The notes: a model not told the origin generated them from the letters alone. A stretch of DNA of 64,000 nucleotides from Omphiscola glabra (GCA_964017045.1 OZ024801.1:30724049-30788048), one strand, 5' to 3'; positions 33,459 through 44,801 are shown, counted from the first letter of the stretch. A program made the numbers and translations.

Positions 33459-33584
33459 CAGTGTTTCACAAACTTTCGACACCGGTGAACCCCTGTCTAT
33501 AATTTTCGTAACACTGAGTACCCCCACCAAACTCTTCCCGTACCCCCCCCCAGGGGTACACGTACCACACTTTGAGAAACACTG
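33459..33584. mobile_element. hAT MITE inserted at the edge of the 26-bp array
   Basis: Ends CAGTGTTTCACAAACTTTC and CACTTTGAGAAACACTG, 126 bases long. It is flanked by TCTTACAG (33451-33458) and TCTTATAG (33585-33592), which match at 7 of 8 bases. Insertion into the array is direct evidence that the array existed first. Confidence 0.8.
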
Positions 33585-34151
33585 TCTTATAGTGATATGT
33601 CATGCTGATACCCCCCCTGCTCACGCCATGTTTTATTAAAGACATAGGCGGCTACCCTTAACGTAACCAACTGCCAATGGAGTAGCCAGACTGTTTAACG
33701 CACGGGGTGGTCCTTGATTTTGCCACCCAGTGGCGTAGCTGGGGTTAGTGCCTTCAGGGGCGGCTCAAGATTTTCGTCACTCCTCCACGAAAAAATAACA
33801 TGTGCAGTTGCCGGAAAAGGTCGCCCCTCCATATTAAGGAAAAAGGTTCCACACGGGGCTGACCGCTCCCTCGCACCCACTCTCTAAGTCACCGTTGCCG
33901 CCCCTAATTAACGAAAACCACAACGAATGCGCAGAATACACATATAGCGTATATGACGTGGACCAAAAAAGCCGCACCAAAATAAGCCCCCCTCCCCCCA
34001 ACAAACCGTGCACCCCCTTCGTACGGCCGTGAACTTAAACAATTTCTAATTTTAGATAACTTTGCAGCCATCGAAGAACTTGTCTCATAACCAGTGCATT
34101 ATATCCCTCAATATTAATGTAAGACATAACAACGTAGTTACCGTAATGTGT
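33585..34151. other. No gene; degraded CAGTGGCGTAG-type element
   Basis: CAGTGGCGTAGCTGG at 33728 begins a stretch rich in GGCGGCTC, CGCCCCTCC and TCGCACCC words, like those at 45059, 45750 and 46803. It ends near 33906 at GCCGCCCCTAA. No target duplication found. The rest is unremarkable. Confidence 0.45.
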
Positions 34152-34259
34152 GGTCATACCACACCATTAGGTCATACCACACCATTAGGTCATACCACAC
34201 CATTAGGTCATACCACACCATTAGGTCATACCACACCATTAGGTCATACCACACCATTA
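34152..34259. repeat. 18-bp minisatellite, six perfect copies
   Basis: Six identical units of GGTCATACCACACCATTA. A related TGGTGATACACCATTAGGTC and GCAGGTTCCAA pair follows at 34305-34350. Confidence 0.97.
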
Positions 34260-35344
34260 GCAGGTTCCAACTAGATCTATAACATAACACAGCTGTTTGA
34301 TGTGTGGTGATACACCATTAGGTCACACCACACCATTAGCAGGTTCCAATTATTACTTATCAAAGGTAGTTTCCCCCCCCCCCACCTCCCTCCCACCGCT
34401 GTTGACGTAAAGAGGAGGACGTGACGTGCGGAAGGGGAGATAACAATAAATTAACAAATCTATCTGAGAACCGGAGGTCACCTGCGGGGTGGAGGTCATC
34501 TTGGGGCGGGGGTGGAGGTCATCTTGGGGCCAACAGTAATTTATTTGAAACTGGTGTAAACTTGCAGAGCGCGGTTGAAATAGACAAAATGGTGGCAGTC
34601 TATTTATTAAAAAAAAAATATCCCAACCACAAACAGCATGGCCGTTTCAGAGTAAGTTCATATAACGAATGATGGTTGCTTCCCTTTAGAAAACAACAAA
34701 ACAACTTATTATATACAAAAACTGCGTTGTTTATTTTATTTGCATATGTCATTTGATATGTCATGTGGTCTCAAGGACTATAAATGTGTTAACACATTAT
34801 ATGTTCATTTCTAAGGGTTAATAAGGATCACATTGTTCTAGATCAGTGTTTCTCAAACACATCCACCCCCCTGAATACCCGAAAGGGCTTTACTCCCCCA
34901 ATCCCCCCCGGGGGGCATAATCATTTTTTACTGCCATCGGTCAGATTGAATTTCAATTTCACTGACACCCCCCCCCCCCCCCCAAACCACTTTTCCCCAA
35001 GTTTCAACGTGAAGGATATCATTAAAAGTAGGTGAAATGTATTTTGAATTACAATAAATGACAATTTTCTTTTTAAAACGTTCAGAAATTTCCAGCGTGG
35101 AAGACTACATGCACCATTTTAATGTTCAAAACTGCCCCACGTTGAGGGAAAAATAGTTCTGGAAAGATTCTCGACTGTTCTTCATCTGGCCATGAGTTAA
35201 GTGGCCATCTTCTGACCATGTGGAAATAGCAGTTTTTTATATTTTTTTATTTTAAGGAATATTTTGAGAACCGTTCAGCTTCACCACTTACATTTTGACA
35301 TTTTGTGTACACCCTCTGACATCATCAACAACACACAAAGCCGT
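34260..35344. other. No gene; hAT-like left end and poly-C
   Basis: Includes GGAGGTCATCTTGGGGC..GGGGT duplicated at 34490-34530, a CAGTGTTTCTCAAACAC left-end-like string at 34845, and C runs at about 34372 and 34970. No partner end was found for the string at 34845. Confidence 0.45.
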
Positions 35345-35500
35345 TGATCTTTATACTGGATAACTCTGCTCGCGATAACTATGTATGGGATAACTCTGTT
35401 CGGGATAACTCTGTATGGGATAACTCTGTTCGGGATAACTAAACTCTGTTCGGGATAACTAAACTCTGTTCGGGATAAATCTCTAAGGGATAACTCTGTG
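35345..35500. repeat. 15-bp minisatellite
   Basis: Around ten copies of GGGATAACTCTGTTC, some with an extra AACTA. Irregular. Confidence 0.9.
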
Positions 35501-36150
35501 TGTGGTAACTTTATAGCCACTGCTGTATGATGGATATCTGTAGGTCTGTCAGTTAACTGCAGGGTGTGGTTTTGTGTAGTAGCCGTGTATAAATTCCCTC
35601 GTACTAACCCGGTGTTAACGTCTTTTCACCCTACTATTTAATTTTTAATATTTTTTTAAAAAGCAATTCCCTCGAGGATTATCGCAAAGGAAAAACAAAA
35701 AAAATCTGATATGTACCAATTGTTGTACCATTAAAAGTTAAAACTTCTACGAGTACGTGACCGTCATTTAGGTAAATTTTATCAATTCACCTCACCAGCT
35801 TAAGAGCCGCTGTTTGAGCGATATTTAAAAAAAATAAAAAATAAAAACGGCCCTTGGTCTTCAAATCTTTTAAAGAAAAAAATTATCACTCGTAACACAA
35901 CAAAGGGAAGAGCTTGAACTAATACCTTGACCTTTCGCTACCCATCAATCTGTTACTCAGGCAAACCCTTACTCATCCGTGTCAGTTCATCGATATGTGT
36001 CATCTCTGCCTAATGTGTGCGGAAATCGAAGGGAAAAAAAACCAACTGCGGTGTTTGGGGAAATCGTCATAGTATATATATATATATATATATATATATT
36101 TTAAAAAAAAAAAACACAAGAGAAATCGGGCGATCACGAGGAAGTGAATT
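35501..36150. other. No gene; TA microsatellite
   Basis: AT-rich, with a (TA)n run at about 36075-36100 and poly-A. Nothing else recognised. Confidence 0.5.
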
Positions 36151-36530
36151 GGTGTGTTTAAACATAAAAGGAGATTTTGAACATAAAAAGGAGTGTTTGA
36201 ACGAAAAGAGCAGTTTTTAAACATAAAATACGTGTTTAAACACAAAAGGGATGTTTCAAATTAAAAGGCGTGTTTCAACATTAAAAGGCGTGTTTCAACA
36301 TTAAAAGGAGTGTTTAAACATTAAAAGGAGTGTTTAAACATAAAAAGGAGTGTTTAGACATAAAAAGGAGTGTTTAAACATAAAAAGGGGTGTTTAAACA
36401 TAAAAGGAGTGTTTAAAGATAAAATAAGTGTTTAAACATAAAATGAGTGTTTAAACATAAAATGAGTGTTTAAACACAAATGGGATGTTTCAACATAAAA
36501 AGGAGTGTTTAAACATAAAAAGGAGTGTTG
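36151..36530. repeat. 20-bp minisatellite
   Basis: About 18 copies of GTTTAAACATAAAAAGGAGT with one- or two-base length variation. Confidence 0.95.
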
Positions 36531-36594
36531 AGATGTTGGCCCGTTTGAAACATTCACATCAACAACATCTGATAAATGAATGGCGCGAGTCTGA

Positions 36595-36784
36595 GAATGA
36601 AACAGATTGATGAGAATGAAACAGATTGATGAGAATGAAACAGATTGATGAGAATGAAACAGATTGATGAGAGTGAAACAGATTGATGAGAATGAAACAG
36701 ATTGATGAGAATGAAACAGATTGATGAGAATGAAACAGATTGATGAGAATGAAACAGATTGATGAGAATGAAACAGATTGATGA
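36595..36784. repeat. 19-bp minisatellite, 10 copies
   Basis: Ten nearly identical copies of GAATGAAACAGATTGATGA. Confidence 0.97.
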
Positions 36785-36814
36785 GATCAGAGAACTTGGA
36801 ATACGATCAAATGT

Positions 36815-37273
36815 CACAGATATCTGTAGGAAAATTTATTTGTCCCACTGAGCTGGAAATAGCCGTAGATAAATCTATTTGTCCCACTGAGCTGGAAATA
36901 GCCGTAGATAAATCTATTTGTCCACCAGAGCTGGGGATGGCTGTAGAAAATCCATTTTTCCCCACTGAGCTGGAGATAGCTGTAGAAAAATCTATTTGTC
37001 CCACTGAGCTGTAGATAGCTGTAGGATAATCTATTTGTCCCACGGAGCTGGAGATAGCTAAAGAAAATCTAGTTGTCCCACTGAGCTGGAGATAGCTGTA
37101 GATAAATCTATTTGTCCCAATGAGCTGGAGATAGCTGTAGGATAATCTATTTGTCCCACTGAGCTGTAGATAGCTATAGAAAATCTATTTGTCCCACTGA
37201 GCTGGAGATAGCTGTAGGATAATCTATTTGTCCCACTGAGCTGGAGATAGCTGTAGGAAAATCTTTTTGTCCC
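36815..37273. repeat. About 39-bp minisatellite, 12 copies
   Basis: Units of TCTATTTGTCCCACTGAGCT plus GGAGATAGCTGTAGAAAA with moderate divergence and 36-39-base lengths. Confidence 0.95.
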
Positions 37274-37286
37274 CAGTGTACTAAGG

Positions 37287-37475
37287 CAGTGGTTCTCAAC
37301 GTGTGGGTCGCGACCCATTTGGGGGTCGAACGACCCTTACACAGGGCTCGCCTAAGACCTTCGGAAAACACATATTTATGAAGTAGCAACTAAAATAATT
37401 TTGTGGTTGGGGGTTCCCCGCAACGCGAGGAACTGTATTAAAGGGTCGCGGCATTAGGGTGGTTGAGAACCACTG
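37287..37475 (-). mobile_element. SPIN/URR1-like hAT MITE, copy 1 (inverted)
   Basis: 189 bases starting CAGTGGTTCTCAAC and ending GGTTGAGAACCACTG. The target duplications TACTAAGG (37279-37286) and TGCTAAGG (37476-37483) match at 7 of 8 bases. Internal words GGGTCGCGACCCA, GGGGGTCG, GTAGCAAC and CTGTATTAAAGGGTCGC match copies 2 and 3 in reverse orientation. These sequences are very like a vertebrate hAT MITE group that I know as SPIN/URR1-like. No transposase in the window. Confidence 0.85.
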
Positions 37476-37595
37476 TGCTAAGGTTTAAATAGTGGTAAAA
37501 CGACGGGTTATTAAAATCCTATTGATCGAAACTAAACCGACCTGGAACGTCCCAGGCCGCTGTGTTAGATTAGAGGTCAAGCTAATATTCTATAA

Positions 37596-37778
37596 CAGGG
37601 GGTTCTTAACCTTTTTGCAGGACCGAACCGCCACTAGGTTTCAAATATTTCCCGCACCCTCATCTCGATTTCAAAACACACCTCCCGCGCCCCCACTCCA
37701 CTAAAGTTTTTAAAAAAATGCTTATACAAATCAACATAATTTTCTGGGTCTTCTCGCAGCACTGGTTGAGAATACCTG
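37596..37778. mobile_element. hAT-like MITE
   Basis: The ends CAGGGGGTTCTTAACCTTTT and GCACTGGTTGAGAATACCTG are imperfect inverted repeats around 183 bases. The flanks TTCTATAA and TTGTAAAG agree at only 5 of 8 bases, so it is an old or uncertain copy. A further CTCAACCTTTTACA-type left end without a partner lies at about 37905. Confidence 0.45.
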
Positions 37779-38451
37779 TTGTAAAGAAACAGCGAGTTTA
37801 AATCAATACATGCAACAGCTATTACCGCTTTTGACGCCATGAAGATTTTTTATATATACATAATGTATCAATATGTGCGTAGGTTTCTCTAAGTAAAGGG
37901 GTCTCAACCTTTTACATTCTACGGACCCTTCTGCCACTCCATTGGAGGACACGGTCACCTTCGTAAAATAAAATTTGAAAATACTTACCTTAAAACAACA
38001 AATTCAGTTCACGGGACCCCCCCCCCCCCCGACCCCCTTTTCCCTTTTGGCATCTTTCCATGTTTTAAGAATCCCTCCTCTAAGTGAAGTTTTCTCATTG
38101 CGTTTAAAACTGCGCACACAGCCAGCTAATGAAAAGACCCCCCCCCCCCCCCAATTGTGTCACCGGGAAGCTAAAAGACAACAATACTTGGACCGCGACG
38201 TTGACCGGACACATTGCCATGGGCGTGGCTCTTAATTATTCTAAGCTAAAAATATCTGATCTCTTAACGATTATGCCATTATCTAATGACGAAAGCAGAC
38301 ATTTAATTATTAGAACCGATTCCTGATAATCGGATCATGCCACCTGCCGGCGATCCATAATTTTATGACTTATTCATGAATGGTTGAATACATGTCGGCA
38401 AGAATACATTTTATGACTGCATATGGTGCAATGAAGTGCGTACATAAGTAT
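37779..38451. other. No gene; poly-C runs
   Basis: C runs at about 38019-38030 and 38139-38152. The surrounding open frames are shaped by them. No recognised gene. Confidence 0.5.
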
Positions 38452-38941
38452 GGGATATTCGTATTGCTTTTGTCAACTAATGACATAATCGATTACTGAA
38501 ATATTCGTATTGCTTCATTGAACTAATGACCTAAATCAGAGGTTCTCAACCTTCCCAAGGCCACGACCCTTTAATACAGTTTCTCATGTTGCGGCGACCC
38601 CCAACCACAACATTACTTTCGTTGCTACTTCATAACTGCAGAGTATATGTGTTTTCCGATAGCCTTATGCGACACCTGGGAAAGTGTCGTTCGACCCCTG
38701 AAGGGGTCGCGACCCACAGGTTGAGAACCACTGACCTAAACGAACACTGAAATATTCAATTTTTTTCCCTTCAACTAATGACCTAATATATTACTGAAGT
38801 ATTCATATGGCTTTTAACAACTAATGACCTAATCGATTACTGTATTATTCATAATTTTTTTGTCAACGAATGACCTATTAGATTACTTTAATATTCATAT
38901 AGCTTTAGTCAACTAATGTCGTAATCGATTACTGAAATATT
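38452..38941. repeat. About 55-bp tandem repeat interrupted by a hAT element
   Basis: Units of the form GTCAACTAATGACCTAATCG plus ATTACTGAAATATTCATATTGCTTTT occur about twice before and four times after the element at 38537-38733. The element's target duplication ACCTAAAT is part of the unit. Confidence 0.85.
38537..38733 (+). mobile_element. SPIN/URR1-like hAT MITE, copy 2
   Basis: 197 bases starting CAGAGGTTCTCAACCTTCC and ending GGTTGAGAACCACTG. It is flanked by ACCTAAAT (38529-38536) and ACCTAAAC (38734-38741), 7 of 8 matching. Contains ACCCTTTAATACAGTTTCTC, GACCCCCAACCACAACATTA, GTTGCTACTTCATAACTG and GACCCCTGAAGGGGTCGCGA, the hallmark words of the vertebrate group. It is inserted within a tandem array. 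Confidence 0.9.
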
Positions 38942-39624
38942 GCGCACACTTGAAAGCAGGCGAGGGCTTATATGAATGTTCTAATAGGAAAAGGGCCACA
39001 AAGATCACAGCGAACAGCAGTGGAGCTAGTATGGTAACGGAGCAATGACGGCCCCCTCTACGGTGCCTTTTGGGAAAATGCGTCTTTCTCTGCGTGTATG
39101 CGTGGTGTGTGAGGGACAATTGTGTCTGCGTGGTGTGTGAAGGGCAATATTTAAGAAACTTTGCTTTTGGACGAGCTATGCTTAAAATGTATAGTCCTCC
39201 AGTGGTTCCCAAATGAGAAACGCTTCCGCCGCTCAGCCGAACTGCAAAGTTCGGTAAATAAATAGTGGAACGAGATATGCTCAGGTATGGCATAGTATGG
39301 GACCAAAAAAAAACAAATAAAAGCAAGATCAACAGCAAGGACGCCTCGGCCAAATGTCTTCTTCGGCCAACAAGGCAAAACAAGAAACGGTGAATTAAAA
39401 AAATATATTTAAAAAAATGCAACTTGTGTGTTTGCGAGATTCTGATTAAAAAAACGGCGGTTCTCAAAGTCTCCGTTTAGAAAGAGAAGCAGTCCCGTGC
39501 GCAGTCAACGGGTGATGACACGTCAAACGCATTGACAACACGAATGGTGCACAATGAAAGTGACACTGTGCACGAAGAGTTATTTTGTTTGTAGAAATTT
39601 GAAGAGCTCCACTGTCACCCAGCA
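38942..39624. other. No gene seen
   Basis: A 184-codon minus-strand frame crosses 38913-39467 but runs into the tandem repeat, has no domain, and is low-complexity hydrophobic at its start. I do not accept it. TGCGTGGTGTGTGAGGG is duplicated at about 39100-39145. Confidence 0.5.
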
Positions 39625-40397
39625 ACGCAAAGAGTCCAACAAAGAAAAGAGTCCAACAACACAACAAGTCCAACAACGCAAAGAGTCCAACAATTCAAAG
39701 TGCACAACAACACAAAGTGTCCAACAACAAAACAAGTCCAACAACGCAAAGAGTCCAACAATTCAAAGTGCACAAAAACACAAAGTGTCCAACAACACAA
39801 CAAGTCCAACTACACAAAGAGTCCAACAACACAAAGAGTCCAACAACACAACGAGTCAAACAACACAAAGTGTCCAACAACACAAAGAGTCCAACAACAC
39901 AACGAGTCAAACAACACAAAGTGTCCAACAACACAAAGAGTCAAACAACACAACGAGTCAAACAACACAAAGAGTCCAACAACACAAAGAGCCCAACAAC
40001 ACAAAGAGTCAAACAACACAAAGAGTCCAACAACACAAAGTGTCCAACAACACAAAGAGTCCAACAACACAAAGTGTCCAACAACACAAAGTGTCCAACA
40101 ACACAAAGTGTCCAACAACACAAAGTGTCCAACAACACAAAGAGTCAAACAACACAAAGAGTCCAACAACACAAAGAGTCCAAGAACACAAAGAGTCCAA
40201 CAACACAAAGAGTCCAACAACACAACCAGTCAAACAACACAAAGAGTCCAACAACACAAAGTGTCCAACAACACAAAGAGTCCAACAACACAAAGTGTCC
40301 AACAACACAAAGAGTCCAACAACACAAAGTGTCCAACAACACAAAGAGTCCAAGAACACAAAGTGTCCAACAACGCAAAGAGTCCAAGAACACAAGA
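39625..40397. repeat. 17-bp minisatellite, about 45 copies
   Basis: Units of CAACAACACAAAGAGTC with AGAGTC/AGTGTC, TCCAA/TCAAA and CACAAC variants interspersed. Seventeen is not a multiple of three. The unit nevertheless lacks stop codons in several phases, so long frames open on both strands. They are not genes. Confidence 0.97.
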
Positions 40398-40892
40398 TAC
40401 ATTGTAACAGCATGCGCGTATGTGATTTTTCTCATTACGCAATAAAGATGCATACATGATCATTGCCAGTATGGAAGCATAACCTTTTTTTTTCTTCTTT
40501 CGTTAATTTAGTCTAATAAACTTAATTGTATTAAATTTGTAAAATTACATACGTCATGATGAGCAAACAATTATCCGGTCACAATAAAAGAACTGAAAAA
40601 GGTTTTTTTTTTTTTTTTCAAATAGTTTCAGACGTCTGCTCAAACAAGATGTGAACGTCACGATGGGCCTAGGGAAAATCTGAGCCTTACAAGCTCACAT
40701 GCCGCTCTCTTCTTGAGTAGACACTTCAAACAAACCTCCAGGGTCCCCCACTCACCAGCAGCAGCAATGGACGGACAAAGACTTTAGTGAAACCACTTTA
40801 CATTTTGAAATAATCTGATTTTGTAGTTTTTAGTTCGTATTTACTTTTTCGAATAGAAAAGCGAGACCTGTATTTTTCTAATGAGCCAAAAT
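40398..40892. other. No gene seen
   Basis: Unremarkable sequence with T runs (about 40603-40618). Confidence 0.5.
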
Positions 40893-41078
40893 CAGGGGCG
40901 TCATGTGAGTAGGGCAGGGTGGGGCATCACCCCCCCCCCCCCTTTCTGAATTTACAGATTTTATTTAAATTTCTGTGTACTGTGGCGCCGCCAGTAATAA
41001 ACAACCTAGCAAGCCGACCAAGTTTTGGTTTTGCCCCCCCCCCCCTTTTTTTTTTTAAAAACCGAAATGACGCCCCTG
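40893..41078. mobile_element. hAT-like MITE with poly-C arms
   Basis: CAGGGGCGTCAT at the left and ATGACGCCCCTG at the right are perfect 12-base inverted ends around 186 bases that include two runs of 13 or so C. The flanks GCCAAAAT and CCAAATTA are similar but offset by one, so the duplication is imperfect. Confidence 0.65.
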
Positions 41079-41289
41079 CCAAATTAAAAAAAAAAAACAA
41101 CACTTTTTGTTTCCATTCATAATTAGCATGTATGAAGCAACTCTGCTGACAGATTTTGACAACTGACCCACAATAGTGTGCACAAGTAATGTGATGAGAT
41201 GAGCGCAGAAAGGAGGCGTTGCTTTGTACGCACATTTCTTTTTGGATTGGTTCCATATAAGAGACGTACAGTCGATGTTTGGACTTGTC
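41079..41289. other. No gene seen
   Basis: Short spacer between the MITE and the 24-bp array; nothing recognised. Confidence 0.4.
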
Positions 41290-41722
41290 CGACGGAGAAG
41301 AACACAATCAACTTTTGCGGAGAAGAACACTATCAACCTTTGCAGATCAGAACACTATCAGCTTTTGTGGAAAAACACGATCAAATTTTGCAAAGAAGAA
41401 CACTATCAAATTTTGCAAAGAAGAACACTATCAAATTTTGCAAAGAAGAACACTATCAAATTTTGCAAAGAAGAACACTATCAAATTTTGCAAAGAAGAA
41501 CACTATCAAATTTTGCAAAGAAGAACACTATCAAATTTTGCAAAGAAGAACAATATCAACTTTTGAAGGGAAGAACACTATCAGCTTTTGAAGGGAAGAA
41601 CACTAACAGCTTTTGCGAAGAAGAACACTATCAACTTTTATGGAGAAGAACTCTATCAGCTTTTGCGGAGAAGAACACTATCAACTTTTGCGGAGAAGAA
41701 TACTGTCAACTTTTGCGAAGTA
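41290..41722. repeat. 24-bp minisatellite, about 18 copies
   Basis: Units of AAGAAGAACACTATCAAATTTTGC. The central copies are identical and the outer copies diverge (GCGGAGAAGAACAC, CAGCTTTTG), the usual picture of expansion from the centre. Followed at about 41797-41875 by three copies of a GGACAGA.CACCAT..GAAAATCT unit. Confidence 0.95.
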
Positions 41723-42044
41723 AGACGTTTCTTAAATCCTTTCGACTCAGAACGGATGAGGACATTGCTTCCAGAAGAAGATACAGCCAGCTGTCAATCT
41801 GGACAGATCACCATCGGACCGAAAATCTGGACAGAACACCATTGCACAGAAAATCTGGACAGAACAACATCGGACTAACAGCCAAAAACGTTGTCCAGAC
41901 AATCTCGAATGTGTTGTTGACCTTCTGGGCAATTTTAACGGTTTCTGAGCGTTTGGACAAATACATTTCTAACGATCTCCAAACAAAATGGCTTATGCCG
42001 AACTCCGCTAAACACAAAACCCTGTATCAAATGAGCTACTCACA
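41723..42044. other. No gene seen
   Basis: Contains the short GGACAGAACACCATTGCACA-type repeats noted with the preceding array; otherwise unremarkable. Confidence 0.45.
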
Positions 42045-42304
42045 AAGGAGGTGGGTAGTGGCCCCTTTTTGACAGAAGTAGGTAGTGGCCCCCTTTTTGA
42101 CAGAAGTAGGTAGTGGCCCCCTTTTTGACAGAAGTAGGTAGTGGCCAACGTTTTTGACAGAAGTAGGTAGTGGCCCCCTTTTTTGACAGAAGTAGGCAGT
42201 GGCCCCCTTTTTGACAGAAGTAGGCAGTGGCCCCCTTTTTGACAGAAGTAGGTAGTGGTCCACTTTTTGACAGAAGTAGGTAGTGGCCCCCTTTTTGACA
42301 GAAG
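42045..42304. repeat. 28-bp minisatellite, nine copies
   Basis: Units of GTAGGTAGTGGCCCCCTTTT plus TGACAGAA, with a length-varying T/C junction. Confidence 0.95.
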
Positions 42305-44309
42305 CCACGTCGGCGGGATGCATGATGGTTTCAAGGTGATGTGACAAACTGAAAATTGTCACAAATCCGATTTGATTTTACATAATAAAATTTAAAAAGG
42401 GGGGGGGAGCGGGCGTGGTTTGGAGAATGACAACATAAAAGTCCGAACATTATTATTAAGTGCATTATGAAAAAAAAAAAAGGGGGGGGGGAATTTTATA
42501 TATTATATCTACATTTTTAGATCAAAGTAGATAGCAGAACATTAAGAACAGAATGTGTTTACACCAGCTTCGGTGTACACTTATAAAAACGGGTTTTGTC
42601 TGCTACGTGGCGTTTTTTACAAGGGATTTTACCAAGAGGTTTAAACGCAGTGGCGTACTTTGACTTCATGACACCCGGGGCGATATATCCAAAGGGCTTC
42701 CCCTTAACCCCCAAACACATCATTTTTATGTTATATATGAACCCCACAGTGCCGGGAAATCGGGGCGCACTTCGCACCCCAAAAATTTCGCCACTAGATA
42801 CATACAACTAGCCTGAAAAGTACGCATTGGAAATTGATTTTATCAGATATCTATATCGATATCTATATCTATTTCGATATCTATATCGATATCTATAACA
42901 ACAACAAACACCAGAAAAAAATATTACATTTAGGATGTTGAATATCGAATACAGCTCCTAGTGTACAATGTTTGTTTCAAGATGTATTTTTGTAAATCTC
43001 GGCAGAGGACACCCGGAAACGAACACTAAAACAGATCCGGTGTGTGTGTGCTTGTCGTAACGCCCGACGCCCAGACCCCCCCCCCCCACTTCTCTCCCTT
43101 TCAAGTGTTTGTATCTACAAGGAGCAAGGAGACTTGTCCGTCATGGTTGTACAAAGCCAGAATTTAAGGATGTACAAAAAAAAGAAAAGTTAATTTTCTT
43201 GTTATCGTACACATCTTCGACATCGCCCGGGCTGTGTTTGGCTTGGAGATTATTTCAATCGTTCGGCTTGATCGGTGGGGTGAAACTTCATCTATAATCC
43301 CACTTCATTAAACCAGAAGCTTATATGATCCCACTACATTAAATCAGATGCTTCTGTAATTATATTCTTTTTGTTTTTTTAAACGGAGAATTCAAATATT
43401 AAAATCCCGCTAAACACATACTACCCCCCGAGGCCTGTTCTCTAAAAAGTACAATCGTTGACCTACATTCGACGTTTCCAATTTTTTTCTTCGGTTCATC
43501 ATAGATGTATTTTAGAAGCTGAGATACGAAGAGCTGTGAACACTTATAATAAAAAGTCTTCTTGAGTTTTGACGGAGAGCGTCAATGTCTTTTATAGAAA
43601 ACATCGGGCAACACTATGTGTATGTTGGGACCGCGAGTTTGAGAACCTGTGGCCAGGGCCAGTATGATTATGTACATAGAGGGAAAGGGGGAGGGGCACA
43701 CACGTTTGAGAGACGTGAGCGGCAACGAGTTTGAGACGAGTACCCCCCCCCCCCTTTTTCCGGTTTTGGCTTACACTATACACTATCAGTAATATATATT
43801 TATATATAACTTTTGTGTTTCATCGACTTGGTTGAAGGGAATTTATATTAATTTTTTAAATTTTAAAAAAAAATAATTTATACTACCTAACGCTGTCACC
43901 TTGGATGCCTTTGTTTTGAGCCGCCCCTGTACATGCTTGAGAAACTGGCATAACCGATGTTTCAGGAGGTTTTTTTTAAACACAAAGCTTTCTCTGTAAG
44001 TCTCCATGTACATTGCAATCTGCACCAAGATCATCCATAAAAGTTGCTAGTTCGTTGTCTAGAAACAGTTAATCAGCCTCCAAAAAGGTTGGCTTAACAG
44101 GTAAAAAGCGTCTCCGTTCTCGGGTTAACATTTATAAATTTTCATTTTTGACAAGAGTTAAAGAAAATAGTTCTCGGAAATGACGTCATTCGCAGAGAAT
44201 TAATGGTGGTGACCTATAACATGAAAATTACAGCTCTTTTAACAAACCTTAAGGTTTTTCGCACACATTTTTTTTGGTCACAGTAGAACTGCGTAGCTAC
44301 TGACTATAG
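42305..44309. other. No gene; possible degraded MITE and AT palindromes
   Basis: Position 42648-42796 begins CAGTGGCGTAC and ends TTCGCCACTA, an imperfect inverted pair of the CAGTGGCGTAG type without a target duplication. Position 42845-42896 alternates ATATCTATATCGATATCTAT palindromes. C runs occur at about 43077 and 43743. No gene recognised. Confidence 0.45.
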
Positions 44310-44491
44310 CAGTGGTTCTCAACCTTCCTAATACCGGGACCCTTTAATAAAGTTCCTCATGTTGTGGCGACCCCCAACCACAACATTATTAATAACTGTA
44401 GAGTATATGTTTCCCGATCGTCTTAGGCAACCCCTGGGATAGGGTGGTTCGACCCCCCAAAGGGGCGCGACCCACATGTTGAGAACCGCTG
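44310..44491 (+). mobile_element. SPIN/URR1-like hAT MITE, copy 3, perfect TSD
   Basis: 182 bases, starting CAGTGGTTCTCAACCTTCCT and ending TGTTGAGAACCGCTG. The perfect 8-base duplication GACTATAG stands on both sides (44302-44309 and 44492-44499). Shares ACCCTTTAATAAAGTTCCTC, ATGTTGTGGCGACCCCCAAC and GTCTTAGGCAACCCCTGGGA with copies 1 and 2. A perfect duplication suggests recent insertion. Confidence 0.92.
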
Positions 44492-44685
44492 GACTATAGG
44501 GTTTGTTATTTCAAACACTGGAAATACGTTACATCGCATTACGCAATGTCACTATTTTTAGACAAGGTTTTCGTTATACCTTGGCTGCCAACAAAGTATT
44601 TCAGCATATATAATAAATGTAGTAGTAAAAATTCATATGCAAAAATCTTTCGAAGAATGAAGTTGTAAACAGGTTTTGTCTAGGT
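44492..44685. other. Spacer
   Basis: Nothing recognised between the two hAT elements beyond their target duplications. Confidence 0.5.
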
Positions 44686-44801
44686 TAGTGGTCGACAAAC
44701 TCATTAGTCGAAAGAGCCAAAATTCAGCAGCAGGACGATACAAAAACTTTGAGAGCCAAATTTCTTTTCCGGAGGCAAAATCGAACTGTGGCCGACCACT
44801 G
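44686..44801. mobile_element. hAT MITE, second family (AGTGGTCG ends)
   Basis: 116 bases from TAGTGGTCGACAAACTCATT to GTGGCCGACCACTG. Flanked by GTCTAGGT (44678-44685) and GTCTAGTT (44802-44809), 7 of 8 matching. AGTCGAAAGAGCCAAA and GAGAGCCAAATTTCTTTT resemble a vertebrate hAT MITE that I recall. The first base is T where these ends normally have C. Confidence 0.75.

Noticed and set aside
34845..34990. Further hAT element starting CAGTGTTTCTCAAAC
   Set aside because: No right end or 8-base duplication could be found. The same applies to strings near 37905, 47605 and 52940.
38913..39467. A 184-codon minus-strand frame with a hydrophobic stretch
   Set aside because: It has no domain, runs into the 38.5-38.9 kb tandem repeat, and has low-complexity composition.
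39554..40463. A 301-codon plus-strand frame and several minus-strand frames
   Set aside because: They follow the 17-bp minisatellite; the unit merely lacks stops in several phases.
41199..42072. A 282-codon frame
   Set aside because: Two thirds is the 24-bp array; the ends show no domain or splice logic.
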